Assembly: GCA_949825065.1 (NCBI GenBank)
Contig: OX463841.1
Location: 25,741,129-25,805,128 of the forward strand
Length of the DNA stretch: 64,000 bases
Source: Odontocerum albicorne
Taxonomy: Eukaryota > Arthropoda > Insecta > Trichoptera > Odontoceridae
Reading direction: 5' to 3'
Part shown: piece by piece, positions 33,401-45,422 of the stretch
Layout of the letters: each line of letters starts with the position of its first letter
How positions within the stretch are numbered: position 1 is the stretch's first letter
Program-made: the position numbers and the translations under genes
Notes under the pieces: generated by a model
What the model was told of the DNA's origin: nothing
Seen by the model: the letters and a program-made list of their open reading frames with translations, nothing else
Databases searched by the model: none

Positions 33401-34322
33401 CGAGGGTCATCCAGAAAGTAAGGTTACAACATTTATGTAGGATCGAAAAATGCTCGTATTGAATTGAAATTCACAGGATACTTCACAAATATATTAAACT
33501 ATTTTTCAACATAATCGCCATCGAGATCGAGACATTTGTGTAGTCGGGGCACCAGCTTTTGTATACCAGTGTCATAGACCTCCGCCGCCAGCTCTTTCAG
33601 CCACTTCTTCACAGCTTCCTCGACCTCCTGATCGTTGAAAAATTGTTGGGGTATAGTGACACACCCACGTCTCATCCCCCGTCACGATAGAGTCCAGAAA
33701 AGCTTCTCCCTCCTGTGCAAAACGATCCAAAAATTCACTCGCGGCGGTCACGCGATTTTGACGGTGCCCCGGTGTGAGCATTCTGGGCACCCATCTCGCA
33801 CATAACTTCTTGTAACCAAGTTTTTCCGACACAATATCACCAAGGAGACTTCGAGAAATATCAGGAAATTCTTCGTGAGGGTCGTCAAGCATCACACGGC
33901 GGTCATTTCGCACTTGTTCTTCAATTTTTTGCACAAGTTCGTCAGAAATCACTGCCTTGCCTCGTCGTGAGTATCATTACGGCCTTCTCTGAACAACCTA
34001 ACCCACTTTGTGACATGTCGTCGACTCATCATATCACTACCATAAACTTCCACGAGCTTCCGTTGGATATTCGCGACGGTGTTGTTCTGCAAAGTCAAAA
34101 AACGGATGACCGCACGGATCTCGCACGGACGGGAGGTGGCGGGAGCGCGCGACGACCTCTTCATCGGAAGAATTTACTGTGACGGAACAAAATGATCGAC
34201 AAACACGCGGGACCAAACAAACTGACCGTTAGGAGCCTACACACCAGGTGCGCCAACTTCGAAACAAAAAATTTCCACCGGCCTCAGGAGCCCTTGTAAC
34301 CTTACTTTCTAGATGACCCTCG
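33401..34322 (-). mobile_element. mariner element, both TIRs, internally deleted
   Basis: The left terminal repeat CGAGGGTCATCCAGAAAGTA (33,401-33,420 and on to 33,428) and the right terminal repeat (34,294-34,322) match over about 28 bp with one mismatch. TA dinucleotides flank both ends (33,399-33,400 and 34,323-34,324), the target duplication of Tc1/mariner. The transposase lies on the - strand. Total length is 922 bp against about 1.3 kb for full mariners. The missing part includes two of the three catalytic aspartates. TIRs and sub-terminal sequences are intact, so it could still be mobilised in trans. Confidence 0.95.
33500..34164 (-). pseudogene. mariner transposase, frameshifted and deleted
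   Basis: N-terminal helix-turn-helix part at 34,164-33,955: I-R-A-V-I-R-F-L-T-L-Q, E-V-Y-G-S-D, S-R-R-H-V-T-K-W-V-R-L-F-R-E-G-R. A frameshift near 33,955 joins it to a second frame (33,952-33,660) with M-L-D-D-P, W-V-P-R-M-L-T and V-T-G-D-E-T-W-V; the Asp of TGDETW is the first catalytic residue of the DD34D triad. Near 33,640 the sequence jumps, out of frame, to the C-terminal end (F-N-D-Q-E-V-E-E-A, D-T-G-I-Q-K-L-V-P-R, D-G-D-Y-V-E-K). The HDNARPH and SPDLAP regions with the other two Asp are deleted. No active enzyme can be made. Confidence 0.93.
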
Positions 34323-34639
34323 TACTTACGAGTATATGTAACATGGAACTGAGCTTTCTGAAATGAAGAACCAACTGATTGATTATTAAACGTTCGATAA
34401 AGGTAATTACTTACAAAGTGATGGAGGTAGGGATTGTGTTATTGAAAATCGAAGACCAAAAATCATTTTATTCTGTAGTAATATCAGATATATTTTTAAT
34501 TCCATTCATTGGTCATTCATTTCTTTTATCATCCAAGAATTAATAATAATTTGTACAAGGTAGGGGATGAAATACATTAAAAACATAGCACGACCAAATT
34601 AATCAAATTCTGAAAGTGAAAATATTACACGAGTAAATA

Positions 34640-34762
34640 GCCTTTATAAAGTAGAAAGTGAATGATGAGGTGTTTTGACGTGGCAGATGTAAAAGCTGTG
34701 TGTCAGAAGAAAAAAAAAATAAAGATCAGTTGTCTCTGCGTACCCTAATAGAGTCATGATAG
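34640..34762 (+). mobile_element. LINE family A terminal remnant
   Basis: F-D-V-A-D-V-K-A-V-C-Q-K followed by a CTGCGTACCCTAATAGAGTC / ATGATAGG end equals the last 100 bp of the family. Heavily truncated. Confidence 0.45.
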
Positions 34763-35515
34763 GGGCCTTCAATAGCTATCATGTTTATTGGTTAAGCTTT
34801 GCAAATGATTCTATTCATCTGTGTATTGATACCATAAATTTTTATTTTCGTTCTCTACGCTTTTGTTCACCTGTTTTCGCTTACTTGCTATCCTGTGTTT
34901 GGTATGCAGACGTTTTATTTACTTCAACACTCCACGTTTGAGTTATTTCGCATTGCAATTTACCGAAAACAAATTTGCAGTATTAAAAGTATTTGTGTTC
35001 GTTACTTCGCGAGCATATTTCAGCAAATGTTTGTTGTTTGAAAATGCAAGTTTTCCTCTTGTTGTTATGTGAATATCCCAAACGGCAGCAGACTGGGAGA
35101 CAAACAGAATGTGAAGGAAATCGCCCGCAGTAAACAATAGCCGTTTATATTACAAACCGAGAAGATCCTTTCAAGTCTCAAAAGGAATGGAAATCTGTAT
35201 CCTGCACTGGCGGGACACGGCTCACAAAACTACCACAGACGAAACTATTTTCATTTTTCAGATGGGGATCTTTATTGGACCGTCTTTTCCTTTTGCCTGT
35301 AAACTATTGTGGTAGTTTTGCATTAGTTTTATGACCATCTTGCAGACTTCTTTTTTACGGTTAGGTTTTATTTTAAACTACTAGTTTTTAACTTGCTGCA
35401 ATGAAATTTTTTTTTTTTAAATAATTTCAATATTCGTTATTCTAGCTTTATGCCAAATTGATATTAGTGAGAGCCTCTTAAGCATATATAATATGTGCCC
35501 AAAAATTAATTATCG
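34763..35515. other. Spacer with an inverted repeat
   Basis: CAAAACTACCACA (about 35,227-35,239) is repeated inverted as TGTGGTAGTTTTG (about 35,308-35,320), a perfect 13-bp pair about 70 bp apart. Otherwise no gene is recognised. Open frames at 34,756-35,137 are unassigned. Confidence 0.5.
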
Positions 35516-35868
35516 GCCTATGTGACCTAGTTGGTAAGACACTTGACTTCCAATTGGAGATTTCGAATTCAATGTCCGATGGTACCCAAAAAATAGAAAT
35601 TGGGTACTAACCTGGTAAATAGAATTTGTCTGGTAGCAAAACTCACAAGTGCTAGCTTTGTGTGAATATTCTTTCCTCTTCACTTAGTTCTCTACTACTA
35701 GTATTTCAAAGACGTTCGATGAAGAACCGCGAGTTCCGCGCCATTGGTTCTGGACCCGAAGGTTCGATTAATAGGACAGTATTTTTCTCTGCCACGTTTT
35801 TTAATACGTATGGATCACCAATATCGATATGTTGAAGGATAACCATACGAATGAATAAACTGGTATGA
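35516..35868 (+). mobile_element. tRNA-headed SINE (family 1), near full length
   Basis: GTGACCTAGTTGGTAAGACA, a decayed box B (TTTCGAATTCAATGTCCGAT), GGTACCCAAAAAA, a CTGGTAAATAGAATTTGTCT block and the GTGCTAGCTTTGTGTG block. A tail GGATCACCAATATCGATATG ends in CATACGAATGAATAAA. The same tail occurs at 29.5 kb. Confidence 0.8.
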
Positions 35869-37180
35869 AAAGAGGAACTAGAACTATATTTAATTTATTT
35901 TATTTTTTCTGCAAAAATACGGTGGCAATTTGGGAGTATTGGCATTATCGGCATTTGATATGCAGTATGAATAATTAAATTTGAAACATCGCACGTTATT
36001 TTTGTTTGTTTATAATATTCTAAGACAGATTTGATTCACTTAAAGTCATATCTTTATCGCGTGCAATAAATGTTGCGTTTCTTCTTTCTTCGTGAAACTT
36101 TTCCACTTATAGATCGATTGTTAAATTTTTGAAGTTTAATCAGTGGAAACTTTAAATTGTCTAGAATAGGCATTTTTAATATTAGTTTAATTATATTGAC
36201 TGATATAATTGCATAGTGACTTTAATTTGGCGGCACAAACCTTCCTAGTTTTAGGTGGATTATTATAAAAAAAACATTTGTTTTAGTCTGGCGAAAACCA
36301 ATGTTACATCTAAGGGTGGAATTTTAACAGTTGGTTTTTAACATAATTTTACTGTCACGTTTATCGCGAAATACTATTTTTTTCTTTTATGAAGTAAACA
36401 ATTATGATCATAATTCGTACTCGAATTCTTTTTTTTATAAGTTATATCCTCAATTTTTAAAACTCGCCACTTTTACATATAATAATTATGTGACAGTGAT
36501 AAATTAAAGGAAAATGTGAACGACTATCTAAGTCAAAATGAACTGCGATACTATGTTTACTTTATAAATTTTGGGGTGCTGAATACAAAAACGGTTATCA
36601 TATTTCGTGATTACCTATTTTTTACAAGATAAACCGGAGATTTCTGTTTTACATGTATTGTCTATTTTATTAAGAAAGGAAAGGCAACAAGCGTACCTAA
36701 TTTACGCTTGTGCGAAACATACTCGTATGGTGACTCCGTCTGCAACGTCCAGCATAAATCTACTACCATCAAAGTATTCTACCTAACGTTGTATCGTTGT
36801 TCCACAGGAGAAATGCCCTGGTGGAACTGCTTCCCGTGATCGTTAGGGCACCACAGTTTTCAAATAAGAATTTTTTTATGTCAGTGCAGAAAAGGCATCG
36901 TAAGTGACGTTCTACAATCGACTTTCTCATAAGAGCATATGGTATGTAATTTTTGCCAGACCTCTTATTTCCCAAGAACAAAGTTGTAACTTTCTGAAAA
37001 AACTGTCACTCATTCTGCAATCGCCATTAAAAATTGACTCAAATCGCAGATTTTTCAAGATCTAGCGTATTTGTGGACCAATAAAAATTCCCTTCCTGAT
37101 CTTCTTAGTATTAAACCCTGGGAGCTTTTTATATAAATATTGAAATGCAGCTCCTTCCTTTTTTTATTATTTCATAGAAT
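35869..37180. other. Spacer, nothing recognised
   Basis: A slightly GC-richer stretch at 36,670-37,010 contains a 70-codon - strand frame without known motifs. TACTCGTA lies at 36,720. Confidence 0.5.
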
Positions 37181-37369
<189 letters not shown>

Positions 37370-37485
37370 CTGCAAAGGAAGTCTTCTGATGGAACTCCAA
37401 GTAGATCCGAAGTAAGATTTCAATGAGTTAATAGCTATTTAACTTACTTGCAACCTCGCGAAAGTATCTGAAAAAACATATTATT

Positions 37486-38300
<815 letters not shown>

Positions 38301-38301
38301 T

Positions 38302-38670
38302 TTTTGTATTTAGACTGTTAGGGTCTTGCATTATGTACGTTTCTCATGTCTTATTTTGTATTTAGACTGTTAGGGTCTTGCATTATGTACGTTTCTCATG
38401 TCTTATTTTGTATTTAGACTGTTAGGATCTTGCATTATGTACGTTTCTCATGTTTTATTTTGTATTTAGACTGTTAGGGTCTTGCATTATGTACGTTTCT
38501 CATGTCTTATTTTGTATTTAGACTGTTAGGGTCTTGCATTATATACGTTTCTCATGTCTTATTTTGTATTTAGACTGTTAGGATCTTGCATTATGTACGT
38601 TTCTCATGTCTTATTTTGTATTTAGACTGTTAGGGTCTTGCATTATGTACGTTTCTCATGTTTTATTTTC
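38302..38670. repeat. Minisatellite, 7 x 52 bp
   Basis: Units with TTTGTATTTAGACTGTTAGG, then TCTTGCATTATGTACG and TTTCTCATGTCTTA. TAGACT recurs at 38,311, 38,363, 38,415, 38,467, 38,519, 38,571 and 38,623, an exact 52-bp period. Variants: units 3 and 6 have GGATC for GGGTC, unit 5 has ATATACG for ATGTACG, and units 3 and 7 end GTTTTA for GTCTTA. The lack of unique spacers rules out a CRISPR array. Confidence 0.97.
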
Positions 38671-39198
38671 ACTCAAATAATAGACTTCGAAATAAAATGT
38701 CTACATGTTCAATTTTGAAACCTTTTGAGTTGAAAAATATAAAATAAAACGATTGTTCTAAAATACGTGAATACAATATCAACAAAGACGTTCGAAACAT
38801 TTTAAAAACTTCAAAATGTCGGAAATAGTTGCGTCCGTTTCAGTCTGTTCATCCTTTTAAATAGTAGCAAATGTCAAACTTTTATAAAAATTCTGGAAAA
38901 ATACGCTTCCTAATGGAAGTGAAACAAATAGTCGATAAATGTCGCAACGTTCGCGCCACCCCCTCACCGGATGGGGACGATCGTGCAATATCCAAATGAA
39001 CATTGCACATTTGTTTTCATATCTGCACTTTCTGCAGTCGACTGGACTATAATCCTCCTGTGCAGAATGAGAATGGAAACTTCTGTTTCTTGTATCATTT
39101 CATAGTATTGACTGACTTAAATCGTATTATTTTTTTCGAATATTTAATCTAAATCCATTTAATGTGCTGTGTGATTATATATGCTTATCAGAAATGTT
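38671..39198. other. Spacer, nothing recognised
   Basis: A GC-richer patch at 38,940-38,990 (CGCGCCACCCCCTCACCGGA) is unexplained. Confidence 0.45.
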
Positions 39199-39442
39199 TT
39201 AGAAACTTTTTAGGTTACGCACGAATTATGTAAGGTTTCTTTTAGGTTACGCACGAATTATATAAGGTTTCTTTCGTAAACTTGAGCAAATTTGTTTATT
39301 TCATATAAAAGAATTCTAAATTAAATCAAAATTAAGTGTCGTTTTGGGTTTGAAGATACTACAATATATATTGGAAAATGTTTTGGGTTTGAAGATATAT
39401 TGGAAAATGTTTTGGGTTTGAAGATATATTGGAAAATGTAAC
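39199..39442. repeat. Two short tandem duplications
   Basis: First, AGGTTACGCACGAATTAT plus TAAGGTTTCTTT occurs twice (about 39,211 and 39,243). Second, TTTTGGGTTTGAAGATA plus TATTGGAAAATG occurs three times at about 39,342-39,440. Both are local duplications in AT-rich sequence. Confidence 0.8.
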
Positions 39443-39916
39443 GAGATTGTCCTTACTGATCTTTTTTGTTCATTCGTTTCGCATTACTGATCCACCAAAT
39501 TGTCTAATTTCCCTTGTGGTTTACAAAGAGCCACATAAATATTTAGTCTCATTGCACACCTCAAATATACGGCAGTAAAATACTATGCTTGAAAATAAAT
39601 AATCATAACTTTTATACGATAATGGCACACTTTTACCATTTTACTATGCTAAATAATATTACTTTTATTAATCTCTTTGTGATTTACCATTGACCAGTAT
39701 TATTAGTTTTTACTTAAGAGATAATCAAGCGTCATTTTACCTGTTATCCACGTGCTAAAAATAATTTGTTGCGTTCTTTCATGATTTTCATGATCACACT
39801 TTTTACTGGTTGGGTTTGATTAAGTTCCCATTGTGTTATATGAAATCCAAAGCATAAAGGAAAACTGATAAACTTATTTTAATTGACGAATTCGCGATAA
39901 GATTATAGAACTCGAT

Positions 39917-40005
39917 TGTGTGTGTGTGGGTGTGCGCGCGCGCGTACGTACGTACGTACATACATACATACATGTTACGTACATACGTATATACATGCAT
40001 ATATC
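39917..40005. repeat. Compound microsatellite (GT)n(GC)n(GTAC)n(ATAC)n
   Basis: Runs of GTGTGTGTG, GCGCGCGCG, GTACGTACGTAC and ATACATACATAC follow each other. This is alternating purine-pyrimidine sequence, which favours Z-DNA in its GT/GC part. Confidence 0.9.
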
Positions 40006-40688
40006 ATATATTCAAGAAAAACTTGCATAACCTTTCCCTTTAGGAATTTTTGTTTTTGTGTTTAGAACAATTTAATACAATCCGTTTGAAACAACATATA
40101 GTTAGTGTTGTATTGTAGTTATTTTTAAAATCATCAATGAACATCAACTTGAGTAAAAACCCTTCCTTTGTTAAATAAAACCAAATATTTTCCACCCTTC
40201 TCCGTTCTACGTTCTCCTCTCGTTTTTTTGCCTTAAGTACCACGTGTCGTGAGAAAAGCGTCTGGCATTCACACGTGTAGGTTGCCTGTTCCGTTAACTC
40301 CACTGCTGTTATTTTACAATTCAATACCGGTAATACTAGGGAGTGTTCCAATAAGCTAATGCCTCTCTTTTTCTCTTCGCGTTATTTTTTACCCTAGGAA
40401 AAAAATAGAGCTGTAACAAAACCCTTAAGTAGCACGATATACTATGTAATATGTGTACATGCGTTCGTAAGGTACGGCACGTTTTCGTGGCTTTGTTTAT
40501 TATACACAAGAAATCCTCTTGTGCATAGCTAAACAAGATTTAACACTCAATATAATCTTGCATTATTTGTTAAGGCTATAGAGTGCTTAACCGAAAATTA
40601 CTTAATTTCCAGTATATCAACATTAACAATGTTTTCGTTACATTTTTTTCTAAGGGCAATATGATAAGGCGCAGTTTTCTATAAGTAT
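40006..40688. other. Spacer with an unassigned - strand frame
   Basis: A - strand frame at 40,351-40,040 contains K-I-T-A-V-E-L-T-E-Q-A-T-Y-T-C-E-C. This resembles the F-strand signature (D-x-A/G-x-Y-x-C) of immunoglobulin folds. No supporting splice pair in phase was found, so no gene is called. Confidence 0.3.
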
Positions 40689-40689
40689 G

Positions 40690-41338
40690 CTTTTTCTTCT
40701 TCTCAGTGTCATGTCAGGTCCCCCCAACGTTGAATATCACTTGAGAGTAGAGATATTTGTCCCTGGCAGCCCTAAAAAGATCTCCAACGCCCCTTATGCT
40801 AGTCCAATCACGTATATTGCGGTGCCAGTAGATTTTCCTCCTGCTAACACCTCTTCGGCCTTCTATTTTGCCTTGGATGATCAAGTGCAGTAATTTTTAC
40901 TTTGCTCCTCTAAGTACATGACCCAAGTAGGACACCTTTCGGATTTTAATATTAGTCAGCAACTCTCTATCAACTTTGGCTCTTTGAAGAACCCTTGTGT
41001 TGCTGACCATATCTGTAGCATTCTCCGGTGCATCCACATTTCGAATGCTTCCAGTCGGTTTATACTACTTACTTTGAGGGTCCATGATTCCACTCCATGC
41101 AATAACACTGACTAAACGTAGCATTTGACTAACCGTTGTCGAAGTTTCAAGTTTAGATTATCATCGCAGAATACGCTTCTCATTTTATTAAAAGTTGCAC
41201 GAGATGATTCAATTCTGCACTTGACTTCGGTTTCTGGGTCGAGGTCTTCCACTAGGATACTTCCGAGGTATTTAATTTTTTCACTCTCTCTATATCAGCA
41301 CCGTTCAATGTAAGACGTGCTCCTGCGTGATCCTGCCG
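40690..41338 (-). mobile_element. RTE-type LINE family B, RT C-terminal domain, best preserved copy
   Basis: Read from 41,338 down, the - strand gives L-N-G-A-D-I-E-R-V-K, K-Y-L-G-S-I-L-V-E-D, E-V-K-C-R-I-E-S-S-R-A-T-F, L-R-Q-R-L-V-K-C-Y-V and a stop. It continues L-L-H-G-V-E-S-W-T-L-K, I-N-R-L-E-A-F-E-M-W-M-H-R-R-M-L and, after frameshifts, the I-Q-G-K-I-E-G-R-R end shared with 31.1-31.3 kb. These are the connection and thumb-side blocks of insect RTE-like endonuclease/reverse transcriptases. The palm with the catalytic Asp pair is upstream of the break and absent. About 215 codons survive with one in-frame stop and a few shifts. The + strand frames at 40,687-41,313 are shadows. Confidence 0.9.
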
Positions 41339-42235
41339 GGCAAACACCCTTTACGAATACGTCAAAAAAAAAATTGTTGAAATTGTTTTATGTGAAGTTC
41401 AAACTTTTTATAGTTAACTCATTTAACATACATGCAAAACCAAAGGGTTGTGAATAACCACATGCAATTAATAATGTCAGTTGAATTTGCTGGAGTTATT
41501 AAAGATTAACTAACATTGAGTTCCGTCTATACGGTGAAGTAAAGCCCCTTGGTAAGGTTGGATGTTTTGCTTTGTCATTTATCACTGAATTGCGGCTGGT
41601 ATGACGGTTTCCATAGCAGTCCGAGCAGAACCAGACCCTTGCGGTAATTTCGGTCGGCAAGAACCCGGCCGGGGGTAAAAACGCTTGTATACACCTGGAG
41701 TCACATTAGTGGGATGATAGTGCACAATGTTTTGCCTTAAAGATTAATTTTATTGAAGCGGTAATCGCGTACAATCTGTTAAATTAATGTTAAATAATAA
41801 AAACAGCTTGGAAAATTTACAAAATCTCTTGTTCCTACAAATGTTCCTAATCTATTGTATTCTGGAAAATCCAAGCTTCTCTTGTCTTGTTTTATATCAA
41901 TACGATAGGCAATCCATTGTGATCGAGTATAATTGTCAATCGATTATGTGGACAGAAGACGGCTGTGTTTGTATTGATGTATTATGTGCAAGTTGTTGTA
42001 CTTCAGCAAGCACACAGACTTGACATATCAAAATATAAAATATTTATGACAAGATTATCAAAATTCCAAAATGATCGGCAGGTTGCTGCAGTCTTTCGTT
42101 AGGCAATTTTTTTATGTAGCACTGTTTGACCAATAGTGCTATAAGAATTTATGATTAGCAACATATAAGCTATAGAAAAACATAAATTTAGATGTAAAAT
42201 CGGTCTGAGAATAAAACTAGTCTGGAAATGAATCC
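41339..42235. other. Spacer with an unassigned GC-richer patch
   Basis: At about 41,520-41,730 a GC-richer stretch (CGGTCGGCAAGAACCCGGCC) looks like part of a repeat element but could not be assigned. The remainder is AT-rich. Confidence 0.4.
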
Positions 42236-42312
42236 ACCAAGATTTGAACCTGGGGTGCCCACTTGCTTAGCATGGAAGCAAACCGTTTGACCACAACCGC
42301 TGACATCATACT
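42236..42312 (-). mobile_element. tRNA-like SINE head (class with long variable arm)
   Basis: On the - strand: GTCAGCGGTTGTGGTCAAAC, GGTTTGCTTCCATGCTAAGC, a GTGGGCACCCC block and box B CAGGTTCAAATCTTGGTGG. Box A and box B spacing fits a Ser/Leu-type tRNA, but the acceptor stem does not close. SINE head or tRNA pseudogene. Confidence 0.5.
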
Positions 42313-42610
42313 AAATCATAAGCGGTTGATTTGAAAAGCAATACAAAAGTTCCTTACATATTTAAAAAAATGGGCAATCCTTAGATCTTAAATGAGGTTT
42401 TTATGTATCACTATGTGAGCAGTTAATCTCAAATGTATCACATATGACAAATCACTACTATTTATATGTTTATACTTGGTGGTATTTGTATCAGTTGACT
42501 GACCCACATCATGAGCCATACATAATCTTTGTCTATTCTCGATAACGCATTTTAATATCATAGATATTTTAAATTGTTTGAGTTGTCTTTTGGCAATCCA
42601 TTAACATACA

Positions 42611-43508
42611 AGGTGTAGCAGAAATACCTCCCTATTTTGAAAGGTAAGTAAAAAATGCATTTTAGATGTGTTGCTTAGTTTTATTCTACTATCTGAAAGA
42701 ACAATGTTTATTATCTTTATTTCGTACTACACGTTCTTTTTTGTATACAGTAAAACCTTTCGGGGTTATTGTCATGTGGCAATCTCTTCCAACCAACCAG
42801 AAAACGATTAAAGAGGCCTTAACTGAAAACCAGACTGGATTCCTTTAAAAAAACTCTAGGTTCCAGCGGGTTTTTAACCCGCAGCCTCCGAATTGGGAGG
42901 CAGACGTCTTATCAACTAGGCCACGGAGTCGTCATTATTGCCACGATTTCATGTCGGATAGCAGCTTTCAGCATGACAAGTTACACTACGGTTGACCCAT
43001 TCGCGTTCATTAAGCTCCTTTACAACCATCATTTTGTACGAATGGAAGTCTTCGTGTAAAATTCTTCTCACACTTCGATGGGACGTTCCCTTAGCGGCAG
43101 CATGCTTACGGGCTCAACGTTGTGGAGATTGGGTAACAGTCTGTCTCACCAATTTGACATTTTGTATTAATCGAACGCTGCGAGACCAGGCGGTTTATCT
43201 TTGAAAGCCAAACCCTGTGGCTCTGAAATTTACAACTCATAACAATATGGTATTTTTGATAGGAAATGTTGCATTTCGACATAGCCTGAAGTGCGTACGA
43301 AATAATCGCTGCGTTACGATTAAGGAATCAGCGTTTGAACGATAAACTTCAATCACCAACGCACAATGTTCGCTAATCCATCCCACGACTGTGACGTGTA
43401 ATAGTAAGGCGTGCGCTATTCAAGGACACAGCTCTACCCCACCCCATTCTAACATACTAGCGCCTAAACAGCGGCAGTTGTAAATCTAAGAGGTACTTCT
43501 GCCGCACC
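42611..43508 (-). mobile_element. DNA transposon with transposase N-terminal remnant (Tc1/mariner-like, HTH type)
   Basis: The left end GGTGTAGCAGAAATACCTCC (42,612) and the right end, read inverted, GGTGCGGCAGAAGTACCTCT (43,508) form imperfect TIRs. The - strand from about 43,440 reads, with shifts, A-F-A-I-E (decayed), V-I-E-V-Y, N-A-D-S-L-I-V-T-Q-R-L-F-R-T-H-F, then a G-F-G-F-Q block, and finally an E-K-N-F-T-R-R-L-P-F stretch. This is the DUF4817-like helix-turn-helix N-terminus of a DDE transposase family common in insects. The catalytic domain is absent. A SINE family 2 copy sits inside (42,745-42,930). The target duplication could not be resolved. Confidence 0.7.
42745..42932 (-). mobile_element. 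tRNA-headed SINE (family 2), nested in the transposon
   Basis: The head is at the high-coordinate end. Inverted, it reads CCGTGGCCTAGTTGATAAGA, CGTCTGCCTCCC, then GCGGGTTAAAAACCCGCTGG in the box B place. The body has CCAGTCTGG and AGGCCTC. The tail at 42,778-42,797, read inverted, is GTTGGTTGGAAGAGATTGCC, identical to 20 bases of the CR1-like LINE 3' tail at 15,151-15,170. It ends with ACTGTATAC. Confidence 0.85.
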
Positions 43509-45399
43509 AAGTATTTATATTCCTCGTACATTGAATCTTTACTTTATTTATAACCCTAAAATGTATACTTTTGTACCTGATAAAATATTGTAGTAATGAA
43601 ACAACTAGTGGCGACGTTCTTTGGAATATTTTGAGGTGATAAGTTCGAGTCATAATTTAAGTACTAAAATTAAATAATACTTTTACTCACATTGAAAACA
43701 TTGAAACGAAGATTTTAAAAAATTAATTTTAATTTAGATTGTTAGTTAAAATGGTGGGACATACACGTATCTCAACCTTATGGTTTGATACTCGTAAGCA
43801 TTTAAGTTACCATAAATTTTAACCATATGTTGTATTTACTGAATCTTTATGATCCAATAGTTTCCGAGAATTTGCGCTGTTAAAAATATTTTAAGTAGCT
43901 ATTCATATAAATGAATGTACATACAGTCCCTATCTACCAAATTATATTTTTTAGATTATTTTGAAATTCAAATGCGAATAGCCTACTGATGTGTTATTTA
44001 AAAAAAATGGCAACGGGTGAGCTATATAATATCTGAATACTTCATACTTTAGGACAGTCATTGTTTTGCCCTGTGCCTTGCCTTAACAGGTATTACTCGT
44101 ATATTGGTAATTTTCATTCCAGATGATGGATCAACTCAGTTTCCATATTATCCTCATATTTCTCAGGTGACTTCAACCTTGCCATGCTACACTCGCAATA
44201 TTGTTCAATCTATATTTTTTTATCCTATTTTTTATATTCAACACTTATGTTTTCGTTTTATTCTTCCTCAAATTTCAAGCCCAGCGCTTTACGTATTGTG
44301 TATTTTGTCATTTGATGTTTTTTTTACTTTGCGAGAAGTTTATAGTTTGATGTGACATTTTAATCCTATGGAACTTGACTTTTTTGTAAATAAACTTTAC
44401 CTGCTGAGACTTTTCAACCAGATATAAAACTCAATTTTTAATTTAAATTTTTTTTTCCACTTTAAGAGTTACTTCGAATGTTATTAATTTTAATCTATTT
44501 TCTTTAATGTAGACCACAGAATATTTTTTTTAAATTTTATGTAATCACAATAATTGAAAAAAAAACACTGAAAAAGAAAATAAAATATTTATTGATTTGA
44601 TTATTTCGCGGTACTTCGTATCACTTGGATAAGGTTTTTCGGACTTTTCGGAGAGGCAAACTACGCGATAAAACCTTATTCGGTATATTGATGTTACGTA
44701 ACATGATCAATTTGATAATAACGAGTGGACTAAAAAAATCTACCAGTCTACCAATGACGCAGATATGAAATTTTTAATGTAAAACATTTCATGTATAGGA
44801 AATTAAATTATCTGTAATTACTGAATATAAATATATGGGTAAACCTAAGATTAAATAAAATATAAATAAATAAGTAAACCTAAGATTTAATCAATTTTAA
44901 ATAATATTTAGACAGTGGATTTTTTATGTTTGGTGTTTGATATACTCGTATTTGAAAATGATATGTTCGAAATATTTATAATAAAATAATTACTGACGAG
45001 TTCTCATTAACCGATATTAATGAAAATTCGTTTTGATTACACAAGTTGGGGATTGAGAGCATAAATATTCACATATTTTTATCTGCATATCAACTTATTA
45101 ATTTAAAATTTTCGAACTAATTTATGTATAGACTGATTTCAATACATAAAGGATTAATGAAGTTTAAAGCCATAATTTGAAAGCCTCACAAAATTTTAAC
45201 TTTTTTTAAAATCATTTTCAGGCTTTTAACTATTTATGGGGAAGTGCTCTAGATTTTACGATACATATAATCCATGTGTTTCTCACCCATTTCAGAGTTC
45301 CCAGTGATTAGACTGACCTGATTAGCTTTGATGTTAAAGCGAGATATAAATCAAATTACTTGGAAGACATGCGGTTATCTTGTCGGATGTGTGAAGCCA
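43509..45399. other. AT-rich spacer
   Basis: No gene recognised; the 83-codon frame at 44,104-44,355 is Phe/Ser/Tyr-rich and AT-driven. GGATAAGGTTTT at 44,629 and AAAACCTTATTC at 44,671 form a 12-bp imperfect hairpin. TACTCGTA lies at 43,789, 44,094 and 44,943. Confidence 0.5.
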
Positions 45400-45422
45400 C
45401 CGCACCGCACCGCACCACACCC
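45400..45422. repeat. (CCGCA)n short microsatellite
   Basis: GCCACCGCACCGCACCGCAC, about four 5-bp units, in otherwise AT-rich sequence. Confidence 0.8.

Noticed and set aside
33967..34182. 71-codon + strand frame inside the mariner
   Set aside because: It is antisense to the transposase helix-turn-helix region.
38302..38670. CRISPR-like array
   Set aside because: Units are contiguous with no unique spacers, and the sequence is eukaryotic.
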